Below are positions 8,419 to 17,350 of a DNA stretch of 64,000 nucleotides, one piece after another; position 1 is the stretch's first letter, and each line of letters starts with the position of its first letter. Source of the stretch: JAFGCY01 sp964609245. Lineage in GTDB: Bacteria; 4484-113; JAFGCY01. The DNA is taken from assembly GCA_964609245.1 (NCBI GenBank), contig CAZSSB010000002.1:73028-137027 (forward strand), given 5' to 3'. Both the position numbers and the translations under genes were made by a program. The notes beneath the pieces were generated by a model that ran no database searches, was not told where the DNA came from, and worked only from the letters and a program-made list of their open reading frames with translations.

Positions 8419-10875
8419 CTAGGTCGCTGGCGCGGCCACCTCCTCTTCCTTCTTCTTCCTGGCTTTCTTCGGCTTGGGCTTGAGCGCCTCCATGCCGTGC
8501 TTGATCTCGTCCGCCGTCACGGTCTGGCGCAGCTCTTCCATCTGCTTCATCACCCTGGCGAACTTCTGGCCCTCGGCGGCGCTGATCCACTCCAGCTGCA
8601 GCCGCTCCGGGCGCACGCCGGCCTTCTCCAGCTTGTCCCACAGCCGCTGAACGCGCCTGACCGTCTGGCGATTGGCGTTGATGTAGTGGCAGTCGGCATA
8701 GTGGCACCCCGAAACCAGCACCACCGGCGCCCCGCAGCGGAAGGCTTCCAGCACCATTTCCTCGCTGACACGCGCCGAGCACATCGTGCGAACGACGCGG
8801 TTGGTCGATGGATACGCCATTCGGCCGATCCCGGCCATGTCGCCGCCCGAATAGCTGCACCAGTTGCAGGCGAAGACAAACACCTTCTCCTGCGGATCCT
8901 CGTGCAGGATCGCACGCACCTGGGCAGTCAGCTGGTCGTCGGTGAAGTGGCGCATGGTGATCGCGCCGAACTGGCAGGCGGCGCCGCAGTTGCCGCAGCC
9001 GGCACAGGCCGCCTCGATCACAGTCGCCACCTGGCCCTTCTCCCAGACGATCGCACCGTAGGGACAGACCTTGGCGCAGACACCGCACTTGGTGCACGCC
9101 TCCTCATCGATGCGGCAGGTGATCGCTTCGATCTTGACCTTCCCCGCGTTGAGCAGCGCGCCTACCCGCGAGGCCGCCATGCCGGCCTGGCAGACGGAGT
9201 CCTTGATGTCCTTGGGCGCTTCACAGAAGCCCGCGAAGTAGACGCCCCGGGTCGGCGCGTCGATCGGCTTGAGCTTGGGATGCGACTCCATGAAGAAGCC
9301 GTCGCTGGTCTTGGAGAGCGTAAACAGACTCGACAGCTTATCGCGGTCCTTGGGCGGGATCACGCCGACGGACAGCACCACCATTTCGAACTCGTGGCGC
9401 TCCAGCTTGCCGGTGGTGGTGTTTTCGGCGGTGATGATCAGGTTGCCCGTCTTCGGATCCTCCTCGATGTCGCCGGGCAAGCCGCGCACATAGCGGGTAC
9501 CGGCCTCCTTGGAGCGCTGGAACATGTCCTCGAACGACTTGCCGAACGCGCGAATGTCCTGATAGAAGACGGTGTTTTCGACGTCGGGGTAGTGATCGGC
9601 GAGCAGCAGCGTGTCCTTGATCGTGTTCATGCAGCAGATGTTCGAGCAATAAGGGCGACCGACCTTGGGGTTGCGCGAGCCGACGCACTGGATGAAGCCG
9701 ATCCGCTTGGGCCGCTGGTGGTCGCCGGGGCGCACGAAGTGACCGCCCGTCGGCCCGCCGGCGCAGATCAGCCGCTCGAACTCCATCGACGTAATCACGT
9801 TCTCGAAGCGCGTATAGCCGTACTCATCCAGTTCCGTGGGATCGTAAACATCCAGCCCGATCGCGACGATCACGGCCCCTACTTCGCGCGTCACAATCAG
9901 GTCGGTGTCGTCGTAGTTGATCGCCTGCTGATCGCAGACCTCAAAGCACTTGCCACAGGCAATCGGCTGATTGCCCAGGCAGTCTTCCATGTTCATGACG
10001 TAAACGCTGGGCACCGCCTGGGGGAAGGGGATGTAGACGGCTTTGCGGCTACCGAGCCCCATCTGGTACTCGTCGGGCATAATCACCGGACAGACCTTGG
10101 CACACTCGCCGCAGGCGTTGCAGAGGTTCGGGTCCACGTAGCGGGCTTTCTTGCGGATCTTGACGGTGAAGTTGCCGATATAGCCTTCAACCTCATCCAC
10201 CTCGCTGTAGGTCATCAGCTCGATATTGGGATGTCGACCGACATCAATGGCCTTGGGGCCCAAAATTCAAATCGAGCAGTCCATGGTGGGATAGGTCTTG
10301 TCCAGCTGGGCCATGATCCCACCGATGGACGCTTCCTTCTCGACCAGCGTAACCTGGTGCCCCTGGTCGGCCAGTTCCAGCGCGGCCTCCATGCCCGCCA
10401 CCCCGCCGCCGATGACCAGCGCGCGCTTGGTCACCGGTACGCTGAGTTCCTCCTGGGGCTGCAGGAACCGCGCCCGGGCCACCGCACTGGCCACGAGGTC
10501 CCTGGCCTTGGCGGTCGCCCCGTCCCAGTCGTTGGGATGCACCCACGAGCAGTGCTCTCGCAGATTGGCCATCTCCATCAGGTAGGGATTCAGCCCCGCC
10601 TCGGCCACGCAGGCGCGGAACGTCGGCTCATGCTGCAGCGGCGTGCACGACGCGACCACAACGCGGTTGAGCCGGTGCTCCTTGATGGCGCTTTTGATCT
10701 CGTTCTGGCCGGGATCGGCGCAGGTGTACTTGTTGCGCACCGCGCAGACCACGTCCGGCAGCGTTTCCGCGTACGCATTGACACTCGCGCAGTCCACCGT
10801 GCCGGCGATGTTCAGTCCGCAGTCGCAGACGAACACCCCGATCCGCAGCTCCTCGCCCTTCGCCATCTCATCCAT
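8419..10875 (-). CDS. hdrA: Selenocysteine HdrA fused to a C-terminal MvhD domain
   Basis: One 818-residue frame when the TGA at 10267-10269 is read as selenocysteine (residue 203), in the context MDCSI-U-ILGPKA. HdrA proteins carry Cys or Sec at this place before the conserved LxPK segment. Order of parts: HdrA N-terminal domain (RIGVFVCDCGLNIAG); FAD-binding GGGVAGMEAALELA near 155; Sec 203; ferredoxin sites near 252 to 315 (CNACGECAKVCP, CGKCFEVC); the HdrA CCMNTIKD segment near 414; two more [4Fe-4S] sites near 594 to 634; and an MvhD domain from about 665 (CNWCSYSGGDMAG, GCHYADCHY). The tail is lysine-rich. AAGGAG precedes the ATG. Family knowledge makes it the flavin-based electron-bifurcating core, with the fused MvhD accepting electrons from an outside donor. 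Confidence 0.94.
10230..10269 (-). promoter_or_regulatory. Selenocysteine TGA and candidate SECIS hairpin in hdrA (first copy)
   Basis: The TGA is at 10269-10267 on the minus strand. A perfect 6-bp stem, GATGTC with GACATC, closes a GGTC loop at 10239-10236, 27 bases after the TGA. The reported range for bacterial SECIS apical loops is, from memory, about 16 to 37 bases, and a G-U containing loop is expected. The second hdrA has the same hairpin at the same distance. Confidence 0.8.
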
Positions 10876-10931
10876 GGCTACTCCTTCCGCGTCAGTCTTT
10901 CTCTCTTCTCAGCCGCGTCGCAGCGCCGGGT

Positions 10932-12077
10932 TCAGGCCAGCCCTTCCAGCGCAAGCTCCGCCAGGTCTCGCATCTCGATCTGGATGTCATCCTTGAGATT
11001 CGGGTCATTCATCGCGCAGCGGAAGTGCACCTGGCATTTCGGACAGGCCGTGACCAGCAGCTCCGCCCCGGTCGCCCGCGCCTCCCGCAGGCGCTCGACC
11101 TGCAGCTTCTTGGCGTAGCGATCGCAGTTGGACCAGGTTCCGCCCGCGCAGCACAGCGCGCCGCTGCCACTGCGACGCATCTCGGTAAACTCCGCGCCGG
11201 GCACGGCCTCCAGCACGGCGCGCGGCTCGTCGTAGATGCCGAGGTGCCGCCCCAGCCGGCAGGGATCCTGATAGGTCACCTTGCGCGTCTCACCTTCCCC
11301 GGCGAAATGCAGCTCATCCAGCCGCTCGGCCAGCAGCTCGCTGAGATGCACGATCCGCGGCATTGCGCCCTCGAAGAACTCGGCGTAGTCCACCTTCCAG
11401 GTGCGCAGGCACTCCGCGCAGGAAACCACCAGCAACTCGGCGCCGCTGTCAGCAACCAGCTTGACGTTGTGGCGGGCCAGCGCCTGGAAGCTCTTGACGT
11501 CGCCGTTCCACAACAGATCGTGCCCGCAGCATCTCTCATCAGGCGACACCACGGGCGTGATGCCCAAATGATTGAGCAGCTTCACCGCCGCCTTGGTGCC
11601 CTCCAGCGTCGCCATCTCGAATTCGGGGAAGAAGGCGTCGTAGAACATCGTGCAGCCCGTCCAGAAGAACACCTCGCCTTTGTCCGGCACCGTCTGCAGA
11701 TCATCATCCAGCCACGCCAGCCGGTCCTGCTGCGTCTTGCCCTGGGCCATGATCCGCATCGCCGACTGCAGCGCCCCGCCGTGCGGGCACTCCACCTCGG
11801 TGCCCTCGCGGAAGGACAGCTCCCGCAGTTTGAGCACCAGCTGGGTGTACTCTACGCCGACCGGACAGCGGGCGTCGCAGAGCTTGCAGGTCAGGCAATC
11901 GAACAGCGTGCCCTGGCCGGCCACCATCTCCTGGTGGCCGAGGTTGGTGGCCAGCACGTGCTTGCGCGGGCTGTAGGCCGCACCGGCGCGGGTCAACGGG
12001 CAGTTGGCCGTGCACTTGCCGCAGTCATAGCACGCCCAGGCCTTGGTGTCCCTGGCGATGGTGAGCATGTCAGACAT
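10932..12077 (-). CDS. HdrD-like Fe-S oxidoreductase (ferredoxin plus two CCG domains)
   Basis: A 381-residue protein of the HdrD/DsrK/GlpC group. The N-terminal part has two [4Fe-4S] motifs, CYDCGKCTANCPLTR near residue 16 and CLTCKLCDARCPVG near 62. The rest has CCG-type groups: TGCTMFYD, CCGHDLLWNGD, SCAECLRTW, CRLGRH, CCAGGTWSNC and CPKCQVHFRC. It therefore combines what HdrC and HdrB do as separate proteins. The ATG at 12077 follows AAGGAGCGGCGG and overlaps the mvhD stop by 8 bases; an in-frame upstream start at 12116 has no such site. With MvhD and the double HdrA upstream it could form a second Hdr-type complex beside HdrABC. The substrate is unknown. Confidence 0.88.
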   Translation of the reverse strand: MSDMLTIARDTKAWACYDCGKCTANCPLTRAGAAYSPRKHVLATNLGHQEMVAGQGTLFDCLTCKLCDARCPVGVEYTQLVLKLRELSFREGTEVECPHGGALQSAMRIMAQGKTQQDRLAWLDDDLQTVPDKGEVFFWTGCTMFYDAFFPEFEMATLEGTKAAVKLLNHLGITPVVSPDERCCGHDLLWNGDVKSFQALARHNVKLVADSGAELLVVSCAECLRTWKVDYAEFFEGAMPRIVHLSELLAERLDELHFAGEGETRKVTYQDPCRLGRHLGIYDEPRAVLEAVPGAEFTEMRRSGSGALCCAGGTWSNCDRYAKKLQVERLREARATGAELLVTACPKCQVHFRCAMNDPNLKDDIQIEMRDLAELALEGLA

Positions 12078-12570
12078 CCGCCGCTCCTTCCGCTGCTGCA
12101 GCCGGGGCCTTGGCATAGCCCAGCGGGCTGGGCCCCAGCGCTCGTACCTGGTCGGTGAACTCGTTGATTACTTCCGCGAAGCGCACGCCCTCGGCGGCAC
12201 TGATCCACTCCAGCCGCAGCCGCCCCTCCTCAATCCCCAGCAGCTTGACCGTCTTCATCGTCTTCTCGAACATCTCAGCGGCGCGGTGGTTGCCGAACAC
12301 GTAGTGGCAGTCACCGAAGTGGCACCCCGATACCAGCACGCCGTCGGCGCCTTTCTCGAAGGCCTTGAGCACGAAGTCCGGCTGGATCCGCCCCGAGCAC
12401 ATCACCCGGATGATCCGGAAATGGGGCTCATGCTCCAGCCGTGAGATACCGGCGGTGTCCGCCCCGGCGTAGGAGCACCAGTTGCAGGCGAAGACCACGA
12501 TGCGGGGATTCCACTGCGCCTTGCCCGCCGGTTTCGCCTCGGCCTTGCTTGATGTTGCTGCATCGGTCAT
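12070..12570 (-). CDS. mvhD: MvhD-type hydrogenase/Hdr electron-transfer subunit
   Basis: A 166-residue MvhD family protein with CNWCSYAGADTAG near residue 27, MCSGRI, GCHFGDCHYVFGN and the C-terminal LEWISAAEG segment. These cysteines bind a [2Fe-2S] cluster that carries electrons into HdrA. All expected positions are Cys, so unlike both HdrA proteins this one is not a selenoprotein. The ATG at 12570 overlaps the stop of the double-module HdrA as ATGA. A longer frame to 12672 exists but would overlap hdrA by about 100 bases. No hydrogenase or cytosolic formate dehydrogenase that could feed it lies in the window. Confidence 0.92.
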   Translation of the reverse strand: MTDAATSSKAEAKPAGKAQWNPRIVVFACNWCSYAGADTAGISRLEHEPHFRIIRVMCSGRIQPDFVLKAFEKGADGVLVSGCHFGDCHYVFGNHRAAEMFEKTMKTVKLLGIEEGRLRLEWISAAEGVRFAEVINEFTDQVRALGPSPLGYAKAPAAAAEGAADV

Positions 12571-15500
12571 GGGGTCGTCTCCACTTCGAAGAAGGCGTCG
12601 ATCATGGCGTGGACCTGGCGGTCGGTGAAGTGCTGGGCCACGATCGCGCCCGACGGACACCAACTGGCGCACGTGCCACAGCCCTTGCAGAGGCTGGCGT
12701 TGATCCTGGCGGTGAACACGCCCTCCTCCACCTCATAGAGCGATGGCGCCTTGTAGTCGCAGATTTCGACGCAGGTGCCGCAGCCCCGGCACTTCTCCTC
12801 ATCCACGCGGGCCACCGCCGGATCGAGACGCACGCGGTCGTAGGCCAGGAACACGGCGGCCTTGGCCGCGGCGGCCGAGGCCTGGGCCACGGTGTCCACG
12901 ATGTCCTTGGGGCCCTGCACCGTACCGGCGATCAGCACCCCCTCGACGGAAGTCTCGACGGGGGCCAGCTCGGGATGACGCTCCAGGAAGAAGCCGTCCA
13001 GCCCCAGACTGGCCTTGAGCATGTCGTGGAAGCGCGACGTCTCGGGCTGGCGCGGCACCATACCGACGCCCAGCACCAGCAGGTCGGTATGCACCTCCAG
13101 CCTGCGGCCCAGCAGGGCGTCGAAGCAGCGCACCGCGCGGACGCGCTGATCACCGATTACCTCGGGTTTCTCGCCGTCCGGGATGCGCACGAACAGCACC
13201 CCCATCCCCCGCGCCTTGCGGTACATTTCCTCGGCGCCGCTGGAGACGGTGCGGATGTCGCGGTAGAAAACCGTGGCATCGAGTCCCATTTCGTGCAGCA
13301 GGATCGCCTGCTTGATACCGGTCGGGCAGCAGTAGCGCGAGCAGCCGCTGTGCTTCTCTTTCTCGCGGGAGCCGACACATAGGATGATCGATACGCTCTT
13401 GGGCTCGATGTCCTCGCTGATCACCTCGCCGGGTTTGCCGCTGATCCAGCGGTTCATCTCCTGGGGCGAGAGCGTCAGCTTGTGCTCCAGTTCCTCGCTG
13501 GTGATCACTCCTCGCAGCTCGTGGTAGCCGTACTCGCCGCGGGGATCATAGAGGTCGGCGCCCGTGGCCAGGATGATGGCCCCCACCTCGGCGATCTCGT
13601 TGGCGGCACCCGCCAGCTGAACCTTGAAGTTGCCCACGTATCCCGAGATGTGCGGGACCTCAGTGTTGAGCAGCACCCGCGCCCCGCTGTTCTCCAGCCG
13701 CTTGATCTTCTCCGCCATCATCTCGGCGGCCGACCGCATTGTGGGATAGAGGTACTTCAGGTTCGGCTCCGCCAGTCGACCACCGAGCTTGTCGCTCTTC
13801 TCCACCAGAATCGTCGGGAAGCCCTGTGCGGCCAGATCACTGGCGGCCTGGATGCCGGCGATGCCGCCCCCGATCACCAACGCCCCGTGGGTCATCGGCG
13901 ACTCGCCCTCGTGCAGCGGCTCAAGATTGCGCGCCCGCGCGACACCCATCCGGATCAGGGCGTCGGCTTTGTCCAGGGCCTCCTCGGGATGCCTGGCGTG
14001 CACCCAGGAACACTGGTCACGGATATTGACCATTTCCAGCAGATATGGATTGAAGCCGATCTGGGCGCACGTTTCGCGGAAGACGGGCTCGTGGGTACGC
14101 GGTGTACAGGCCGCCACCACGACGCGGTTGAGCTGATGCTCCTCGATCATCTCGACCAGCTTGTCCTGGCCGACCGAGGAGCAGGCGAACTGGTGATCTT
14201 CGGCGATTACGACGTCCTTGATCCGGCCCGCGCGTTCCACCAGGTAATCAATGTCCAGTACACCCGAGATATTAACCCCGCAGTGGCAGACCAGCACGCC
14301 GATGCGCGGCGGCCCGCTCAGATCGCGCTCCGGCACCTCCTTCTGCTCCTCGACCACACGCTCGCCGGTCAGGAACAGCTGCGCGCGCGAGGCCGCCGCC
14401 GAGGCGGTCGCCACGCAGTCCGGAATCACCTGGGGACCGACCGCGCTGCCGCAGACGAAGATGCCGTCCGCCGAGGTCTCGATCGCGGATACCGCGGAGT
14501 CGCGCCGCGCGATGAAGCCGTATTGGTCAATCTCCGCTCCCAGTATTTTCGCCAGTTCGACCGCCCCGGAACTGGGCGCCGCCGCCACCGACAGCACTAC
14601 CATGTCGGCCTCGATCTGCTGCTGCTCGTGGGACAGCGTGTCCTCGACGAAGACCGTCAGGGTCTTGTCTTCATTCTCCTCGATTTTGGCGGGCCGGCCC
14701 CGCAGATAATGCGCGCTCTCCTGATCGAAGGAGCGCTGCACGAACTCGTCGAAGCCTTTGCCGAACGCCCGCAGGTCGGTGAACAGGATGGTGATGTGCT
14801 CGACTTCGGGGTCGTGCTGGGGGATCAGCATCGAGTCCTTGACCGCGTTCATGCAGCAGAAACGGCTGCAGTAGTCACGGCCGCCCTCACCCCGGGCCCC
14901 CACGCACTGCACGAACAGGATGCGCTTCGGTGTGACCTTGTCCGAGGGCCGCACCACGTGGCCCATCGTCACGCCGCTGGCGTTGAGCATCCGCTCCAGT
15001 TCCAGGCTGGTGATGACGTTGGGGAAGCGGCCGTAGCCGTAGTTGCCGAGCACCGTCGGATCGAACTCCTCGAAACCGACCGCGGTGACGATCGCGCCGA
15101 CCTTGACGTCGGTGTACTCCGGCTCCATGTCGAAGTCGATCGCGCCGACCTCGCAGACGCCGACGCAGCGCCAGCACTTCTTGCAGTGATCCATGTCGAT
15201 CACGTACGCAGCCGGCACGGACTGGGGGAAAGGCCGGTAGATGGCCTTGCGCGCCTTGAGGCAGTAGTCGAACTCATTGCCGCGCACTACGGGGCAGGCA
15301 TCGGAACACACCCCGCAGGCCACGCACTTGTCCTCGTAGACGTAGCGCGGATTCTGACGGATCGTGACTCTGAAGTCACCGGCCTGTCCCTTGACAGCGG
15401 TGACTTCCGCATTTGTGATCACCTCGATTAGGGGATGCCGACCGGCATCCATCATCTTGGGGCCGAGAATTCAAATGCTGCAGTCCATCGTGGGGAAGGT

Positions 15501-15683
15501 CTTGTCCAGCTGGGCCATGTGCCCGCCCAGCGTCGGCGACTTCTCCACCAGGGTGACCCGGATTCGGGCGTCGGCCATATCGAGTGCCGCCTGGATGCCG
15601 GCAATCCCGCCGCCGATCACCAGCGCCCGCTTCTCCGCCACCGGCGGTGTCCCCTCGTCCCGCAGCGCGGGAACTCCATCCAT
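12567..15683 (-). CDS. hdrA: Double-module selenocysteine HdrA
   Basis: A 1038-residue frame if the TGA at 15471-15473 is selenocysteine (residue 71; MDCSI-U-ILGPKMMDAGRH). It is two HdrA modules in tandem. Module 1 (about 1 to 440) begins at the FAD site (GGGIAGIQAALDMA near 24), has Sec 71, ferredoxin motifs near 120 to 177 and the FCCMNAVKD segment near 276, but lacks the HdrA N-terminal domain. Module 2 (about 455 to 1038) has that domain (RIGVLVCHCGVNISG), a second FAD site near 604, a CVGSREKE...CSRYCCPTG segment and two C-terminal [4Fe-4S] motifs. Its Sec/Cys motif is replaced by PTMRSAAEMM. The ATG follows GAGGAGCGCAAG. It probably works with the next genes mvhD and the HdrD-like gene as a bifurcating or confurcating complex. 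Confidence 0.93.
15434..15473 (-). promoter_or_regulatory. Selenocysteine TGA and candidate SECIS hairpin in hdrA (second copy)
   Basis: The TGA is at 15473-15471. The hairpin is a perfect 6-bp stem, GATGCC with GGCATC, and a GGTC loop at 15443-15440, again 27 bases after the TGA. Compared with the first hdrA one stem pair changes from U-A to C-G while pairing is kept. One of the two changed bases is a synonymous third position (CGA to CGG). Confidence 0.82.
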
Positions 15684-15729
15684 CTTGCGCTCCTCTTCCG
15701 GGGCGCGGAGCCAAGCATGGGCTCAGGCT

Positions 15730-16317
15730 CTATTCCGCCTTTGCCTCGACAGCCTGCTTGCTGCCCTTCTTCCGTTCCCCGTATTCTTCTCCAAACGTGT
15801 CCCAACCGGCATCGAATGCCTTCAGGTTCAGTTCTTCCGTTCCGTGCGGTACTGAGTGTTCCACGGCGGTGCGTAGCGCATCGCGTGGGACCAGCTTGGT
15901 CGCGGCGGCGAAGAATCCCAGCATCACGGCGTTCATCACAATCTTGCGTCCGAGGTTCTCCGCGATGCGCGTGGAGCAGATGCCATATGACGGCTGGCCT
16001 TTCTTGATCTCCGGGTGCACCAGATCCGCCTCGTAGACCAAGATGCCCTTTGGCTTGAGCTCATCGCGGTACTTGCTATAGCCCTCGGAAGACATCGCGA
16101 CCAGGATGTCCGGCTGCAATATATATGGGTAGAGCACCTCGGTCTGCGAGACCGCGACGGTGGCGCTGCAGGCCGAACCGCGGGCCTCCGGGCCGAAGCT
16201 CTGGATCATGGTCGCGTGCATGTCCGCGTTGATCGCACAAGCATGGCCGATGACGTGGCCCATCATCACCACGCCCTGGCCGCCGAAACCGACAACCCTG
16301 ATCTCTGTTCTAGCCAC
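15730..16317 (-). CDS. korC: 2-oxoacid:ferredoxin oxidoreductase gamma subunit
   Basis: A 195-residue gamma subunit with the family opening RTEIRVVGFGGQGVVMMGHV and the conserved SFGPEARGS segment near residue 48. GTG at 16317 is the best start: it follows AGGAGGTGGCCG and overlaps the korB stop (GTGGCTAG). The longer frame to 16395 would run inside korB. With korD, korA and korB it completes the four-subunit enzyme that oxidises a 2-oxoacid and CoA to acyl-CoA, CO2 and reduced ferredoxin. Substrate choice (2-oxoglutarate, pyruvate or branched-chain) cannot be settled by eye. Confidence 0.92.
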   Translation of the reverse strand: MARTEIRVVGFGGQGVVMMGHVIGHACAINADMHATMIQSFGPEARGSACSATVAVSQTEVLYPYILQPDILVAMSSEGYSKYRDELKPKGILVYEADLVHPEIKKGQPSYGICSTRIAENLGRKIVMNAVMLGFFAAATKLVPRDALRTAVEHSVPHGTEELNLKAFDAGWDTFGEEYGERKKGSKQAVEAKAE

Positions 16318-17350
16318 CGGCCACCTCCTGCTTCTCGCGCTTGCGCCTGGCGGGCTTCCCGGCCGGCGCGGCCTGCTGCTCGTCCTCGGGCTCATGCAGC
16401 ATGCCGCCCTCCGGCTTCATCGGCACGTACTTCTCGCCGAGAACCTCCGTGTAGTGCTGCTCCATCATCTCGATGTAGGTGCGGCGCTCGAAGTCCACGA
16501 ACTTGCCGCAGATGATCTTGCCCTGAAAGGCGATGTCCACGTCCTTGGTGTCGGCCCCGTTGTGGATCTCCGTGTTCTCGTAGTAGAACTTCATCAGGTC
16601 GTAGCCGGTGCCCAGCTTGTTGAGCCGGCCGTAGAGCGTCGAACACGGCGCGATGACCTCGATGAAGCGGAAGCCCTTGCGAGTCAGTGCTTCCTTGAAC
16701 GAGCGCGTCAACCGCCGGACGTGCAGGGTTGTCCAGCGCGCCACGTAGTCCGCGCCGCAGCCCTCGGCCAGCGCCGGCAGGTTGAAGGGATGCTCGAAGT
16801 TGCCGAACGGCATCGTGGACGTCTTGGCCGGCACCGGCGTGGTGGGGGCATTCTGCCCGCCGGTCATCCCGTAGATGAAGTTGTTGACCAGTACGACCAT
16901 CAGGTCCATGTTGCGTCGCGCGGCGTGGATGAAGTGATTGCCGCCGATGCCCGACAGATCGCCATCGCCGGAGAACACCACCACCGTCAGTTCCGGGCGT
17001 CCCAGCTTGATGCCGGTGGCGAACGGGATCGCGCGACCGTGAGTGGAGTGGAAGCCGTCGAGCTTCATGTAGCCCGCCACTCGCCCGGTGCAGCCAATGC
17101 CGGAGACGATCGACACTTTGTTGGTGTCGGCCTTGAGCTCGTCCAGCGCCTCCGCCAGGCACTTCACCGCGATCCCGATGCCGCAGGTCGGGCACCAGAT
17201 GTGCGGAATGCGGTCCATCCGCAGGTACTCGGAGAGCGGGTGGTCATCCTCGGCATGCGCCGCACCCTCCCCGGCCGGGGGCGCCGATGGCACCGGATGC
17301 ACCTTGGACCTCATCGCCGTCTGTCCCACTATCTTGCTTTCTGGGCTCAT
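16310..17350 (-). CDS. korB: 2-oxoacid:ferredoxin oxidoreductase beta subunit (TPP-binding)
   Basis: A 346-residue beta subunit. It shows CPTCGIGIAVKCL near residue 54, SGIGCTGR near 85, and the thiamine diphosphate/Mg motif GDGDLSGIGGNHFIHAARRN near 127 followed by VLVNNFIYGMTGGQ. The C-terminal 50 residues are charged and proline-rich and look like a lineage-specific tail. The ATG overlaps the korA stop by 4 bases. It binds TPP and carries out decarboxylation of the 2-oxoacid with korA. The substrate class is not certain; kor-type is preferred from the overall set of subunits. Confidence 0.93.
   Translation of the reverse strand: MSPESKIVGQTAMRSKVHPVPSAPPAGEGAAHAEDDHPLSEYLRMDRIPHIWCPTCGIGIAVKCLAEALDELKADTNKVSIVSGIGCTGRVAGYMKLDGFHSTHGRAIPFATGIKLGRPELTVVVFSGDGDLSGIGGNHFIHAARRNMDLMVVLVNNFIYGMTGGQNAPTTPVPAKTSTMPFGNFEHPFNLPALAEGCGADYVARWTTLHVRRLTRSFKEALTRKGFRFIEVIAPCSTLYGRLNKLGTGYDLMKFYYENTEIHNGADTKDVDIAFQGKIICGKFVDFERRTYIEMMEQHYTEVLGEKYVPMKPEGGMLHEPEDEQQAAPAGKPARRKREKQEVAGG

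Noticed and set aside
10267..10875. Reading the 202-residue HdrA front piece as a separate truncated gene
   Set aside because: The stop is TGA in the Sec position, the downstream frame is the same frame with no shift, and the SECIS-like hairpin fits. The second hdrA repeats the same arrangement.
8239..11118. A 959-residue plus-strand open frame across the hdr genes
   Set aside because: It covers four convincing minus-strand genes and shows no family motif; shadow of GC-rich coding.
15471..15683. Reading the 70-residue piece before the double HdrA as a pseudogene remnant
   Set aside because: It contains the FAD site needed by module 1 and joins in frame through the TGA with a matching hairpin.
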